Origin: Massilia sp. Root133
GTDB lineage: Bacteria > Pseudomonadota > Gammaproteobacteria > Burkholderiales > Burkholderiaceae_D
Length of the DNA stretch: 64,000 nucleotides
Assembly: GCF_001426525.1 (NCBI RefSeq)
Contig: NZ_LMEW01000001.1
Span: 190,978-254,977, forward strand
Direction of reading: 5' to 3'
Part shown: positions 31,325-41,062 of the stretch, one piece after another
Position numbering within the stretch: the stretch's first letter is position 1
How the letters are laid out: the number at the start of each line of letters is the position of its first letter
Notes under the pieces: model-generated
Seen by the model: the letters and a program-made list of their open reading frames with translations, nothing else
The model's database searches: none
What the model was told of the DNA's origin: nothing
Made by a program: the position numbers and the translations under genes

Positions 31325-31931
31325 ACCGGCAATCGACCCGAAGAGCGTTCGCAAGCGCGGCCGCTGGATGCTGTGGCTGGTGCTGCTCGTGTGCGCATCG
31401 CCGATGATCGCGTCGTATTTCACCTATTACGTCATCAAGCCCGAAAAGCGCAACAACTACGGCACCCTGATCGACCAGCGCGCCCATCCGGTCCCCGCGA
31501 TGGCGACGACCACGCTGGACGGCCGTCCGCAGGCGCTGGAACAGTTCAAGGGCAAGTGGGTCATGTTGATGGTCGGGCCGGGCGCATGCCCCGACTCTTG
31601 CCGGAAGCAGCTCTTCGCGCTGCGCCAGCTGCGCCTGATGCAAGGGAAGGAAGCCGACCGCATCGAGCGCGTCTGGCTCATCACCGACCGGGAACCGCTG
31701 GACACGCTGATCATCCGCGAATACGACGGCACGCACATGCTGCGCGCGGATGGCGCGACGGTCGCGTCCTGGCTGCCGGCCGACACGGGTACGACACCGG
31801 CCGACCACATCTACCTGATCGACCCGCTGGGCCACCTGATGATGCGCTTCCCGAAGGATCCGCAGCTGCAGGAAGTGCGCAAGGTGTACAAGGACATCAA
31901 CAAGCTGTTGAAGGCGTCGGCCGTCGGGTAA
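31302..31931 (+). CDS. membrane-anchored SCO/thioredoxin-like protein, GTG start
   Basis: A 209-residue protein with one N-terminal membrane helix (about residues 23-43) and a periplasmic thioredoxin-fold domain. It carries the SCO-type copper motif CPDSC and a histidine in PADHIYLIDP at the place where SCO proteins have their third ligand, so copper handling or thiol reduction for CuA is plausible. The start is GTG at 31302, with AGGA 7 bases upstream, overlapping the SURF1 gene by 23 bases. It differs from the lipoprotein SCO at 33997. Confidence 0.82.
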   Translation: MEPNKLAEPAIDPKSVRKRGRWMLWLVLLVCASPMIASYFTYYVIKPEKRNNYGTLIDQRAHPVPAMATTTLDGRPQALEQFKGKWVMLMVGPGACPDSCRKQLFALRQLRLMQGKEADRIERVWLITDREPLDTLIIREYDGTHMLRADGATVASWLPADTGTTPADHIYLIDPLGHLMMRFPKDPQLQEVRKVYKDINKLLKASAVG

Positions 31932-31937
31932 AGCGCA

Positions 31938-33095
31938 ATGGAAGTCTCGAATTTCATCCTGCTGGCCCTGACCGGCATCCTGGCGGCCAGCGTGCCGCTC
32001 GCGCTCGTGTGGACGGCGACGGGCACCCATAAATACCGCAAGCTGGCGTGGGTGATCGCGTTCTTCACGTTCGACCTGATCGTCTTCGGCGGTTTTACGC
32101 GCCTGACGGACTCCGGCCTCGGCTGCCCCGACTGGCCGGGCTGCTACGGCGAAGCGAACCCGTTCCTCGCGCACGAACACATCGCCGCGGCCGAGGCGCT
32201 GATGCCTACCGGACCCGTGACGAAGGTGAAGGCGTGGATCGAGATGATCCACCGCTTCCTCGCGATGGGCATCGGCTTCCTGATCATCGGGTTGATGGTG
32301 GCGTCGTGGCTGGAATGGCGCAAGGCGCGGGCACGCGGTGTGCGGCCCACGCATGGCCCGGCGCTGCCGACCCTGCTGTTCCTGTGGGTGTGCGTGCAGG
32401 GCGCGTTCGGCGCGTGGACCGTCACCCTGAAACTGCAGCCGGTCATCGTCACCCTGCACCTGCTGTTCGGCCTGACCCTGCTGGCGCTGGCCGTGTGGCT
32501 GGGTGGACGCGAGGACAACCTGCTGGCCGCGCCGCCGGCTGCCCCGCCCACCGTGCTACGCAAGCTGCGTCCGCTGGCCTGGCTGTCCGGCGCCGTGCTG
32601 CTTGTCCAACTGGCATTGGGCGGGTGGGTGAGTACCAATTACGCGACACTCGCATGTAACGATTTCCCGCTTTGTAATGGACAAATTGTCCCAGAGATGG
32701 ACTGGCAACATGGCTTCACCTTGTGGCGCGAGCTGGGCAAGACGGCGGCCGGACACTACCTGCCGTTTTCCGCGCTGACGGCGATCCACTGGGTGCACCG
32801 CAACTTCGCGCTCGTCGTCGTCCTCGTACTGGGCTATACGGCGTGGCGTGCGTGGCGTCTGCCGGGCCTGCACGGGACGGCGCGCAACCTGGCGTTGGTG
32901 CTTATCGCCCAGGCAACGACGGGCATCGCGACGGTGTTCCTGAACTTCCCGTTGCCGATCGCCGTGCTCCACAACGCGGGGGCGGCTGGCCTCGTCCTTC
33001 TGGTGACCATGCTAAACTACAAGGTACAGTATCAACTCGAGCTGGCGCTGCGCAGTCCACGACGTGAGGCGGCGACGTCCGCGAGCCACCCATGA
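31938..33095 (+). CDS. ctaA: heme A synthase CtaA/COX15
   Basis: A 385-residue inner-membrane enzyme that oxidises the C8 methyl of heme O to give heme A. Eight membrane helices are predicted in two similar halves, with candidate heme-ligand histidines in MIHRFLAMG near residue 106 and WVHRNFALV near residue 285, and cysteines in the first and second periplasmic loops ([20 protein letters not shown]). Its stop overlaps the ctaB start by four bases, so heme O and heme A synthesis are coupled. Confidence 0.96.
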   Translation: MEVSNFILLALTGILAASVPLALVWTATGTHKYRKLAWVIAFFTFDLIVFGGFTRLTDSGLGCPDWPGCYGEANPFLAHEHIAAAEALMPTGPVTKVKAWIEMIHRFLAMGIGFLIIGLMVASWLEWRKARARGVRPTHGPALPTLLFLWVCVQGAFGAWTVTLKLQPVIVTLHLLFGLTLLALAVWLGGREDNLLAAPPAAPPTVLRKLRPLAWLSGAVLLVQLALGGWVSTNYATLACNDFPLCNGQIVPEMDWQHGFTLWRELGKTAAGHYLPFSALTAIHWVHRNFALVVVLVLGYTAWRAWRLPGLHGTARNLALVLIAQATTGIATVFLNFPLPIAVLHNAGAAGLVLLVTMLNYKVQYQLELALRSPRREAATSASHP

Positions 33096-33991
33096 TTACG
33101 CAAACCGCCATCCACAAACCGCCCAGCCGCGTCGCGCAGTACTGGGCGCTGACCAAGCCGCGCGTCACGCAGCTGGCCGTCTTCTGCGCCGTGATCGGCA
33201 TGTTCCTCGCCACCGACGGCTTTCCGGGCTGGCACGTGCTCGCCTGGGGCACGATCGGCATCTGGCTGCTGGCCGGCGCCGCGTTCGCCGTCAACTGCCT
33301 GATCGAGGCGGAAGTCGATGCCCGCATGGCCCGCACGGCGCGCCGCGCCACCGCGATGGGCGAGCTGTCGACCACGCAGGTCCTGATCTTTTCCGCCATC
33401 ATCGGCGGTGCCGGCATGGGCATCCTGTACACGATGGTCAATCCGCTGACGATGTGGCTGACGTTCGTCACCTTCGTCGGCTATGCGCTGATCTACACGG
33501 TCCTGCTGAAACCCAACACGCCGCAGAACATCGTCATCGGCGGCTTGTCGGGCGCGATGCCGCCGGCCCTCGGCTGGGCCGCCGTCGCGAATACCGTGCC
33601 GATGGAAGCCTGGCTGCTCGTACTCATCATCTTCGTCTGGACTCCGCCGCACTTCTGGGCCCTGGCCATGTACCGCCGCGACGACTACGTGCGTTCCGGC
33701 CTGCCGATGCTGCCCGTCACGCACGGCATGCAGTACACGGGCCAGCAGGTGTGGCTGTATTCCGTCGCGCTGGCGGCCTGCACGCTGTTCCCGTTCGCCG
33801 TCGGCATGAGCGGCATCGTGTACCTGGCGGCCGCCATCGTCCTGAACGCGATCTTCCTGCGCCATGGCTGGATGGTCCACAAGCACTACAGCGACCAGGT
33901 CGCGCGCAAGGCCTTCGCCTGGTCCATCGTCTACCTGTCGCTGCTGTTCGCCGCGCTGCTCGTCGACCACTACGTGAAACACTACCTCTAG
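33092..33991 (+). CDS. ctaB: protoheme IX farnesyltransferase CtaB/COX10
   Basis: A 299-residue UbiA-superfamily membrane enzyme that farnesylates heme B to heme O. The prenyl diphosphate-binding motif is [18 protein letters not shown] near residue 68, and the second conserved region [13 protein letters not shown] lies near residue 190. About eight helices. The ATG overlaps the end of ctaA (ATGA), and the SCO gene follows after 5 bases. Confidence 0.97.
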   Translation: MITQTAIHKPPSRVAQYWALTKPRVTQLAVFCAVIGMFLATDGFPGWHVLAWGTIGIWLLAGAAFAVNCLIEAEVDARMARTARRATAMGELSTTQVLIFSAIIGGAGMGILYTMVNPLTMWLTFVTFVGYALIYTVLLKPNTPQNIVIGGLSGAMPPALGWAAVANTVPMEAWLLVLIIFVWTPPHFWALAMYRRDDYVRSGLPMLPVTHGMQYTGQQVWLYSVALAACTLFPFAVGMSGIVYLAAAIVLNAIFLRHGWMVHKHYSDQVARKAFAWSIVYLSLLFAALLVDHYVKHYL

Positions 33992-33996
33992 ACCCG

Positions 33997-34599
33997 ATGA
34001 TGAAAAAACTGCTGTCCGTCCTCGTCGCCGCCTGCGCGCTGACCGTCTCCCTCGCCGCATGCGACAAGCTGCCGGGCAAGCAGAAGGAATCCTTCCAGAA
34101 CACGGACGTCACCGGCCTCGATTACGCAAAAGGCTTCACGCTGACCGACCACACCGGCAAGCCGCGCACGCTGGCCGACTTCAAGGGCAAGGCCGTCGTC
34201 GTCTTCTTCGGCTACACGCAATGCCCGGACGTGTGCCCGACCACGATGGCGGAAATGGCCACCGTGATGCAGAAACTGGGACCGCTGGCCGACCAGGTGC
34301 AGGTGCTGTTCGTCACCCTCGACCCCGAGCGCGACACGCAGGAACTGCTGGCCAACTACGTGCCCGCGTTCGACAAGCGCTTCCTCGGCCTGCGCGGCAC
34401 GCCCGAGCAGACGGCGAAGACGGCCAAGGAATTCAAGGTGTTCTATTCGAAGGTGCCGGGCACGGACCCGGGCAGCTACACGATCGACCACACGGCCGGC
34501 AGCTACGTCTTCGACCGCGACGGCCGCCTGCGCCTGTTCATCCGCCACGGCCAGGGCCCCGATCCTATCGTGCACGATCTGCGTGCGTTATTATCCTGA
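33997..34599 (+). CDS. SCO1/SenC family copper chaperone lipoprotein
   Basis: A 200-residue SCO protein that delivers copper to, or reduces, the CuA site of subunit II. It has a lipoprotein signal (lipobox LAAC at residues 18-21) and a thioredoxin-fold domain with the CPDVCP motif near residue 78 and the histidine of IDHTAGSY near residue 165, completing the CxxxC...H copper site. Two adjacent ATGs are present; the first is used. It is the last gene of the oxidase assembly group, followed by a hairpin. Confidence 0.95.
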   Translation: MMKKLLSVLVAACALTVSLAACDKLPGKQKESFQNTDVTGLDYAKGFTLTDHTGKPRTLADFKGKAVVVFFGYTQCPDVCPTTMAEMATVMQKLGPLADQVQVLFVTLDPERDTQELLANYVPAFDKRFLGLRGTPEQTAKTAKEFKVFYSKVPGTDPGSYTIDHTAGSYVFDRDGRLRLFIRHGQGPDPIVHDLRALLS

Positions 34600-34624
34600 T
34601 AATCTTAACGATTCGATTATCGGG
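34595..34624 (+). terminator. hairpin at the end of the oxidase locus
   Basis: CCTGATAATC (34595-34604) pairs with GATTATCGGG (34615-34624), ten pairs including one G-T, around a 10-base loop. It overlaps the SCO stop codon and ends just before the perM-type gene, so it may separate the two. The absence of a T-run makes full termination doubtful. Confidence 0.45.
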
Positions 34625-34629
34625 ATTGC

Positions 34630-35709
34630 ATGGACAAACGGCCAGGTAGAAACTACACGCGCGCCGGCGTGGTCATTTTACTGACGCTCGGCTGCCTCTA
34701 CGTCCTGCAACCCTTCCTGGCCGCGATCCTGTTCGCGGCCGCCGTCGTCATCTCGTCCTGGCCGCTGTACCAGCGCCTGCTGCTGCGCCTGCGCGGCCGG
34801 CGCACGCTCACCGCGCTGACGATGACGCTGAGTCTCACGCTGCTCGTGATCATCCCGCTGGCGCTCGTCGCGTACAACCTCGCGGACAACGTCGCGTCGT
34901 CGTTCGACCAGATCCGCGCCGCTTTGAACCACGGCGAACTGCTGCCGCCCAAGTGGATCCGCGACATCCCGGTCGTCGGCGACCAGCTCGACAACTACCT
35001 GCGCCAGCTCGTCGCCAGCCGCGACCGCATGATGGAACTCGCGCGGCGCATGGTCGAACCGGCACGCCACGCGCTGCTGTCCGGCGGCATCATGCTGGGC
35101 GCGGGCGTCGCGCAGATGAGCCTCGCCGCGTTCGTCAGTTTCTTTTTCTATCGCGACGGCGAAGCGCTGTTGGCCGTCATCAGGGCCGCCATGCACCGCA
35201 TCATGGACGAGGAGGCGGAATCGGTCGCGGAGACCGTCAGCCAGACCGTGCGCGGCGTGATGTACGGCCTGCTCGGCACGGCGCTGGCGCAGGCGCTCGT
35301 CGCCGCGCTGGGCTTTTTCATCGCGGGCGTGCCCGCGGTGCCGCTGCTGTCGGTGCTCGTGTTCGTGTCGTCGCTGATTCCCGTCGGGCCGCCGCTCGTG
35401 TGGGGCGGGGCGGCCATCTGGCTGTTCGCGCAGGGCGAGACGGGATGGGCCATCTTCATGCTCGTGTGGGGCTTCTTCCTGATCAGCGGCGTCGACAACG
35501 TCGTGCGCCCGATGCTGATCAGCCGCGGTTCCAGCCTGCCGTTCCTGCTCACCTTACTGGGCGTGCTGGGCGGCGTGATCGCGTTCGGCTTCGTCGGCAT
35601 GTTCATCGGGCCCACGCTGCTCGCGGTGGGCTACTCGCTGATGAGCGGGTGGACCCATACGAAGGATCCGATCGTCAGGCAGAACGGCAACGGCGTCTCG
35701 CCAAAGTAA
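34630..35709 (+). CDS. AI-2E family transporter (PerM/YdiK type)
   Basis: A 359-residue polytopic membrane protein of the AI-2 exporter (PerM/YdiK/TqsA) family with about eight helices. Typical segments are LQPFLAAILFAAAVVISSWP near the start, the loop between helices with PPKWIRDIPVVGDQL, and the C-terminal FLISGVDNVVRPMLISRG and FVGMFIGPTLLAVGY. Substrates in this family are mostly unknown; autoinducer-2 export is shown only for some. It starts 6 bases after the hairpin that ends the oxidase locus. Confidence 0.9.
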   Translation: MDKRPGRNYTRAGVVILLTLGCLYVLQPFLAAILFAAAVVISSWPLYQRLLLRLRGRRTLTALTMTLSLTLLVIIPLALVAYNLADNVASSFDQIRAALNHGELLPPKWIRDIPVVGDQLDNYLRQLVASRDRMMELARRMVEPARHALLSGGIMLGAGVAQMSLAAFVSFFFYRDGEALLAVIRAAMHRIMDEEAESVAETVSQTVRGVMYGLLGTALAQALVAALGFFIAGVPAVPLLSVLVFVSSLIPVGPPLVWGGAAIWLFAQGETGWAIFMLVWGFFLISGVDNVVRPMLISRGSSLPFLLTLLGVLGGVIAFGFVGMFIGPTLLAVGYSLMSGWTHTKDPIVRQNGNGVSPK

Positions 35710-35877
35710 ATTTCCTTGCGGAAATGATATGATATTTCGTTAGTCGCGCTGTTGATTAATGGACTATTAACGCTCGTCTCGTACATACATAATTGTTCGA
35801 CCTACTACGGTTACCGATCCGCGTTCACGCAGGCGCTGCAAGCCGTCGGGACCTTCTCGAACAAAACGGAGACGATG

Positions 35878-38382
35878 ATGCAACTGAATAGCACGCTGGC
35901 CCTGACGCTGGGTCTGCTGTTCTCGCTGGGCGCGAACGCTGAGACATACCGCTGGGATAACGTCGCCATGGGCAGCGGCGGTTTTGTCAGCGGTGTCGTT
36001 CCCAGCAAACTGGAGCGCGGCGTGATCTACGCCCGCACCGACGTGGGCGGTTCCTACCGTTGGGATGCCCATAACGAACGCTGGGTCGCGCTGACGGACT
36101 GGATCAGCGAAAGCGATACCGGCCTGATGGGCGTCGAGTCGATCGCGGTCGACCCGCGCAACCCGGGCACCGTCTACATGCTGGCCGGCACCAGCTACTT
36201 CAGCAACGGCAAGACCGTGATCATGCGCTCCACCGACTACGGCCAGCATTTCGACCTGGTCGACGTGACGGCCCAGTTCAAGGCCCACGGCAATGGCATG
36301 GGCCGCTCGAACGGCGAACGACTGCAGGTCGACCCGGGCTCGAGCAACGTCCTGTTCGTCGGTACGCGCGACAACGGCCTGTTCAAGAGCGTCGATTCAG
36401 GCGCGACCTGGACTCATGTGAACGGGCTGAACGTGGCCTCGACGCCCAACGGCAACGGCATCAGCTTCGTGCTGCTCGATCCGACCAGCGTCAGCGGCGG
36501 GACGGCCAAGCGCATTGTCGTCGGCGTATCGCGTTACGGCTCGGTCGGGCCGAACCTGTACATGAGCAAGGACGGCGGCATCACCTTCGCCCCGGTCGCG
36601 GGTGCGCCGGCGAACCTGATGCCGCAGCGCGCGGCATTGACGAACAAGGGCCGCCTGTACCTGACCTATGCCAACGGCGCCGGACCGCACGGCCAGAGCG
36701 ACAGCGAACCGATGACCACGGGCCAGGTCTGGGAATACAACATGGTCGGCGGCGCCTGGACCAACATCACGCCGGCAGGCATGACCAATGCGTTCGCCGG
36801 CATCAGCGTCGACCCGGGCAATCCGAAGCACCTGATCGCGTCGACCACCAATATGTACTGGCTACAGCACAGGAACCCGGACGGGTACGGCGACCACATC
36901 TTCACCTCCTACGACGCCGGCCGCTCCTGGGTCGACCTGATGCAACGCGGCATGGAGATCGACCCGAACGGTATCGACTGGGTCAAGGAATCCTCGATCC
37001 ACTGGGCCGGCGACGTCGAGTTCGACCCGTTCGATTCGAAGACCGCGTGGGTGATCTCGGGTAACGGCGTGTTCAGGACCACCGATCTCGACGCAACGAC
37101 GAGCGTCTGGAAGTTCGACGTGAAAGGCATGGAAGAGACCGGTTCGTTCGCCGCCGAGGCCATCCCGGGCGGCCCGTTCGTGTCGGTCATCGGCGACTAC
37201 GACGGCTTCACCCAGCCCGATCCGTCCCAGTACGCCCTGCGCCATTCCCCAGGCGTCGGCACGACGACCGGCCTGGCCGTGGCGCCGAAGGCGACGCACG
37301 TGATGGCGCGGGTCGGCTCGAACGCCATGTACATCTCGACCAATACGGGCGCAAGCTGGCAAAAGGCGCCGACCATGAACGGCAAGTTCGGGAACCTGGC
37401 GCTGTCGGCCGATGGCGCCGTGCTGCTGCACAGCCCGGACGGCTCGACCACCACGTATCGCTCGACCGATTTCGGCGCCAACTGGGCGCCGGTGGCAGGC
37501 CTGTCCGTGAAGGACGCCTATCCGGTCGCCGACCGGGTCAACCCGGCCAAGTTCTACGTCTACGACATCGGCATGGGCAAGATGCTGGTCAGCACCGACG
37601 GCGGCGTGTCGTTCAACGCCACGGCCACCCTGCCGGCCGGCGGCAACAGCCTCGTGCGCGCCACGCCCGGCATCGAGGGCGACGTGTGGGCCTGCGTAGG
37701 TTCGAAGGGCATCTCCCATTCGACCGATTCGGGCGCCACGTTCACCAGCGTCGGCGGGATCGGCTCCTGCGGCACCATGGGCCTGGGCAAGGAAGCACCT
37801 GGCGCCAGCTATCCGACGCTCTACATGTGGGGTATGGTGGGCACGTCGCGAGGCCTGTTGCGCTCGATCGACATGGGCGCCCACTGGGACCGCGTCAACG
37901 ACGACGCCCATCAATACGGCGGCACGCTGGGACGCTGGGTCACCGGCGACATGAACACGTATGGCCTGGTCTACATGAGCACCAACGGCCGCGGCATCGC
38001 CTACGGCAAGATCGATCCGACCGGCGACGTGCAAGTGGTGCCGCAAGTGCCCGTCAAGCCGGCGCCCACCGCCGTGTGCACGTACGAACTCTCCAGCACC
38101 TGGTGGGGCGGCGGCATCGCCACTGTCTCGATCACCAACCAGGGGACGGAGACGCTGCATGGCTGGGAAGTGTCCTGGACCTACAGCGACGGCACGTTCG
38201 TGTCGGGCAGCGCGTGGAACGGGGTCGTGACGGGCAGCGCGCCGACATTCACCGCGTCGGACGGCGGCGGCTGGAACAAGGACATCGCGCCGGGCGGCAC
38301 GGCCTCGCTCGGCTTCGTCATCGCGGGCCAGGATGCGCTGAACGCGACGATCCCGAAAGTGACCGGCGACATCTGCAAATAA
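35878..38382 (+). CDS. GH74 xyloglucanase with C-terminal CBM2
   Basis: An 834-residue secreted enzyme: Sec signal peptide (residues 1-21), two seven-bladed beta-propellers forming the GH74 domain, a short proline-rich linker and a family 2 cellulose-binding module at about 732-834 bounded by two cysteines. GH74 marks are GSGGFVSGVV, YARTDVGGSYRWD with the catalytic aspartate near residue 54, and VIGDYDGFTQ near residue 440. GH74 enzymes cleave the beta-1,4-glucan backbone of xyloglucan. The second ATG at 35878 has GGAG correctly spaced. The CBM2 would bring the enzyme to cellulose. Confidence 0.93.
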   Translation: MQLNSTLALTLGLLFSLGANAETYRWDNVAMGSGGFVSGVVPSKLERGVIYARTDVGGSYRWDAHNERWVALTDWISESDTGLMGVESIAVDPRNPGTVYMLAGTSYFSNGKTVIMRSTDYGQHFDLVDVTAQFKAHGNGMGRSNGERLQVDPGSSNVLFVGTRDNGLFKSVDSGATWTHVNGLNVASTPNGNGISFVLLDPTSVSGGTAKRIVVGVSRYGSVGPNLYMSKDGGITFAPVAGAPANLMPQRAALTNKGRLYLTYANGAGPHGQSDSEPMTTGQVWEYNMVGGAWTNITPAGMTNAFAGISVDPGNPKHLIASTTNMYWLQHRNPDGYGDHIFTSYDAGRSWVDLMQRGMEIDPNGIDWVKESSIHWAGDVEFDPFDSKTAWVISGNGVFRTTDLDATTSVWKFDVKGMEETGSFAAEAIPGGPFVSVIGDYDGFTQPDPSQYALRHSPGVGTTTGLAVAPKATHVMARVGSNAMYISTNTGASWQKAPTMNGKFGNLALSADGAVLLHSPDGSTTTYRSTDFGANWAPVAGLSVKDAYPVADRVNPAKFYVYDIGMGKMLVSTDGGVSFNATATLPAGGNSLVRATPGIEGDVWACVGSKGISHSTDSGATFTSVGGIGSCGTMGLGKEAPGASYPTLYMWGMVGTSRGLLRSIDMGAHWDRVNDDAHQYGGTLGRWVTGDMNTYGLVYMSTNGRGIAYGKIDPTGDVQVVPQVPVKPAPTAVCTYELSSTWWGGGIATVSITNQGTETLHGWEVSWTYSDGTFVSGSAWNGVVTGSAPTFTASDGGGWNKDIAPGGTASLGFVIAGQDALNATIPKVTGDICK

Positions 38383-38411
38383 CGAACCCTGACCCAGCAA
38401 AGATACCCACC

Positions 38412-39032
38412 ATGAAAAAGACTCTGTTTGCATTGATTGCCAGCGCCAGCCTGATGCTGGCCGGCGCCGCCAACGCCGGTATCCTCGGCTTCGAGGACGT
38501 GGCCACGGACGGTGACTTCGCCGGCCTGGGCGACATCAATCCGTACGCCGGCCTGACCTTCAGCGACGACTGGTTTGCCGGCGACACCGGCATCGACGGC
38601 TACGGCAACGGCGCCCACGGCGGCACGCATTTCGCCGTGAACGGCTTTGGCTCCGATGGCGCCACCATCGGCAGCGCCACGCCGTTCAATTTTGCCGGCG
38701 CGTGGTTCGCGGCGCCGGACGGTGCTGCCGACAAGGCGTCGTGGATCGCCATCGCCGCCTATGACGCCGCCAATCACCTCATCGGCACGACCGGTAAGGT
38801 CGCGATCGGCAGCAGCTACACGTGGGCGGCCGCGGCATTCGACAACGTGTCGTCGCTGACCATCACGCGCGATACCGGCTGGTTCGTCATGGACGACTTC
38901 ACCACCGCCGCTTCCGTTCCCCCCAGCGGCACGGTGCCCGAGCCGGCCAGCCCGCTGGTGCTCGGCCTGGGTGCGTTCGCCCTGATCCTGGGCCGCGCGC
39001 GCCGCCGCAAGGCGCCTGGCTCGGCGGCGTGA
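38412..39032 (+). CDS. PEP-CTERM sorting domain protein
   Basis: A 206-residue secreted protein with a Sec signal peptide (ending NAGIL) and a C-terminal sorting signal: VPEP, a hydrophobic stretch LVLGLGAFALILG and a basic tail RARRRK. PEP-CTERM proteins are processed by an exosortase and are often linked with exopolysaccharide; no exosortase gene is in the window. The middle is a beta-rich domain beginning LGFEDVATDGDFAGL. It follows the GH74 gene after 29 bases and is probably cotranscribed. Confidence 0.88.
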   Translation: MKKTLFALIASASLMLAGAANAGILGFEDVATDGDFAGLGDINPYAGLTFSDDWFAGDTGIDGYGNGAHGGTHFAVNGFGSDGATIGSATPFNFAGAWFAAPDGAADKASWIAIAAYDAANHLIGTTGKVAIGSSYTWAAAAFDNVSSLTITRDTGWFVMDDFTTAASVPPSGTVPEPASPLVLGLGAFALILGRARRRKAPGSAA

Positions 39033-39158
39033 GGCCGGTCCGGCATTGAATCGTCGGGCCGGCACGGCGTGCCGGTTCCACAGATGCCCGCCGAGCACGG
39101 CGCCATCGTGGCATTGCCGCGGAAGGCCACGACGTCCGCCACGCGCCGCGGTTCACGC

Positions 39159-40337
39159 TCACGCTCGCGTAGAGCCCGAACAGGAACAGTGCGAGGACGG
39201 TGCGCGATCATCTGCCGTGCGATGGAACGCGTGTTCAGCGGTACGAGCGGTCGTCAGGCGTGCGCGCAGGCGCATGAACGGCGTCTCCACGCAGCGGTAC
39301 AGCACCCAGCCGCCGGCGATGCCCGCGCCCATGACGGCGACGACGGTGAGCGGTGCGCCCGCATCGATGTGCAGGCGCTCGATGTGCGGCCGCAGCGCCA
39401 TGAACACGGGCTTGTGCACGAGGTAGACGGCGTACGACCACAGCGCGAGCTGCGACGCGCCGGGGATGTCGATGCGGTTCAGGATGCAGGCGGGGGACAG
39501 CGCCGCGCACGTCATCAGTCCGAAGCCGAGTGCCAGCAGCGAGAAGCCGAACGTCGACGTGACGGCTGTCGTTGGCCAGTCGAGGTGGATGCAGGTCAGG
39601 ATGCCGACGCTCAGCGCGAGGCCCGCCGCGCACAGCGCGTTCGCATGGCGCAGCAGGCGAGTGAATGCGTGCGGATGGACGTTGCGCAGCAGGGCGATGG
39701 CGACGCCGGGCAGCAGTTCGTCGGCGCGGCAGAAGCTCGAATAATAAACCTCGGCCATGAACGCATCGTGCCCGTGCAGCGCATACGCCGCGGCGCGCGT
39801 GGCCATGCCCGCGACGATGCCGCCCACGAGCAGGCCCCACGCGAGCCGCACGGGAAAGCCAATGCACGCGAGGGCCAGCACGACGAGGGGCAGCAGCACA
39901 TAAAACTGCTCCTCGATGCACAGCGACCAGGAGTGGGTAAACGTCTGGCCGTAGGCGAGCCCGAAGTTCTGCGTGAACGTCAGGAAGCGCCACGGCGCCG
40001 CCATGCCCGAACCGCCGAGCGGCGCGCCGGGGAACAACCAGTACACCACCAGTACGACGTAGTAATTGGGCAGCGTCCGCAGGAGGCGCCTCACGAAGAA
40101 GGTCTTCAGCGACAGGGATTCTCCGCGCGCGGCAGGGGCGAGCAGCTGGTTGCCGATCAGGTAGCCGCTCAATACGAAGAACAGGTCGACGCCGGCCCAG
40201 CCGACCTTGCCGACGACCCCGAACGTGGGTGCGTGGCTGACGAAGCCCGTGTAGTGGCTCGTCAGGACGAGCAGGATGGCGGCGGCGCGCAGCAGGTCGA
40301 GGCCGCGCAGGCGGTAAGTGGAAGCAGATTGGGTCAT
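39159..40337 (-). CDS. acyltransferase family 3 membrane protein
   Basis: A 392-residue inner-membrane O-acyltransferase of family 3 with about ten helices. The N-terminal RGLDLLRAAAILLVLTSHY holds the conserved arginine and histidine, WAGVDLFFVLSGYLIG and SWSLCIEEQFYVLLP follow. Family members acetylate or acylate surface polysaccharides or lipids. The start codon overlaps the stop of the LytTR regulator gene (ATGA), so it is the third gene of a kinase-regulator-acyltransferase operon. The C-terminal 40 residues (after MRLRARL) are soluble and poorly conserved in look. Confidence 0.9.
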   Translation of the reverse strand: MTQSASTYRLRGLDLLRAAAILLVLTSHYTGFVSHAPTFGVVGKVGWAGVDLFFVLSGYLIGNQLLAPAARGESLSLKTFFVRRLLRTLPNYYVVLVVYWLFPGAPLGGSGMAAPWRFLTFTQNFGLAYGQTFTHSWSLCIEEQFYVLLPLVVLALACIGFPVRLAWGLLVGGIVAGMATRAAAYALHGHDAFMAEVYYSSFCRADELLPGVAIALLRNVHPHAFTRLLRHANALCAAGLALSVGILTCIHLDWPTTAVTSTFGFSLLALGFGLMTCAALSPACILNRIDIPGASQLALWSYAVYLVHKPVFMALRPHIERLHIDAGAPLTVVAVMGAGIAGGWVLYRCVETPFMRLRARLTTARTAEHAFHRTADDRAPSSHCSCSGSTRA

Positions 40338-41062
40338 GGGTGTGTATGCAAGGCCAGCGCCTGCGTCAGCGCCGGCATGTAGGTACGGCTCGCGCGCAGC
40401 AAGGTGCCGTCGCGCAGGCGCAGCATGGCGTCGCGGTTCGTCAGCGCGCGCAGTTCGGCGACCACGTCCAGGCGCACGATGCTGGACCGGTGCACGCGCT
40501 GGAACCGGGCCGGATCGAGGCGCCGGGCCAGTTCCTGCAGCGGTTCGCGCACGAGGTAGGTCTTGCCGCCGGCGTGCAGCGTGGCGTAGTCGCCGTCGGC
40601 CTCGATGCGTTCCACAGCGGCCGCGTCGACGATTACCGTGCGGGTACCGGCGCGCACCGTGAAGCTGCGCGTCCATGTGGGCGGTGCCGCGGGACGAAGG
40701 CGGCTCATGGCCGTGCGGGCGCGGTCCAGTGCGTCGTCCAGGCGGTCGTCGTCGACGGGTTTCAACAGATAGTCGAGGGCGGCCAGGTCGAAGGCGCGCA
40801 CGGCGAAGGTGTCGTGGGCCGTGAGCAGGATCGCCAGCGGACGCGTGGCGCGGGGCAGGGCGGCCAGCATGTCGAGGCCGTTCTTGCCGGGCATCTCGAC
40901 GTCGACGAACACGAGATCGGGCCGGATCGCCGCGAGGCCGGCGGCGGCCGTGTCGCCGTCGCCGTATTCCGCCACCAGTTCCAGGTCCGCGTGGCGCGCC
41001 AGCCGCGCCTTCACGGCGAGCCGGGCCAGCGGTTCGTCGTCGACGATCGCGACGCGCATCAT
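40334..41062 (-). CDS. LytTR-family response regulator
   Basis: A 242-residue response regulator. The receiver domain has the acidic pair DDE at residues 8-10, the phosphoacceptor aspartate at 54 (VFVDVEMPG) and the conserved lysine in LLKPVDDDR. The C-terminal LytTR DNA-binding domain holds FTVRAGTRTVIVDAAAVERI and FQRVHRSSIVRL. It would be phosphorylated by the kinase encoded just upstream, with which it overlaps by four bases. Confidence 0.94.
   Translation of the reverse strand: MMRVAIVDDEPLARLAVKARLARHADLELVAEYGDGDTAAAGLAAIRPDLVFVDVEMPGKNGLDMLAALPRATRPLAILLTAHDTFAVRAFDLAALDYLLKPVDDDRLDDALDRARTAMSRLRPAAPPTWTRSFTVRAGTRTVIVDAAAVERIEADGDYATLHAGGKTYLVREPLQELARRLDPARFQRVHRSSIVRLDVVAELRALTNRDAMLRLRDGTLLRASRTYMPALTQALALHTHP

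Noticed and set aside
35710..35725. ATTTCC-TTGC-GGAAAT hairpin after the PerM-type gene
   Set aside because: Six mostly A-T pairs without a clear T-run; may contribute to termination but not convincing.
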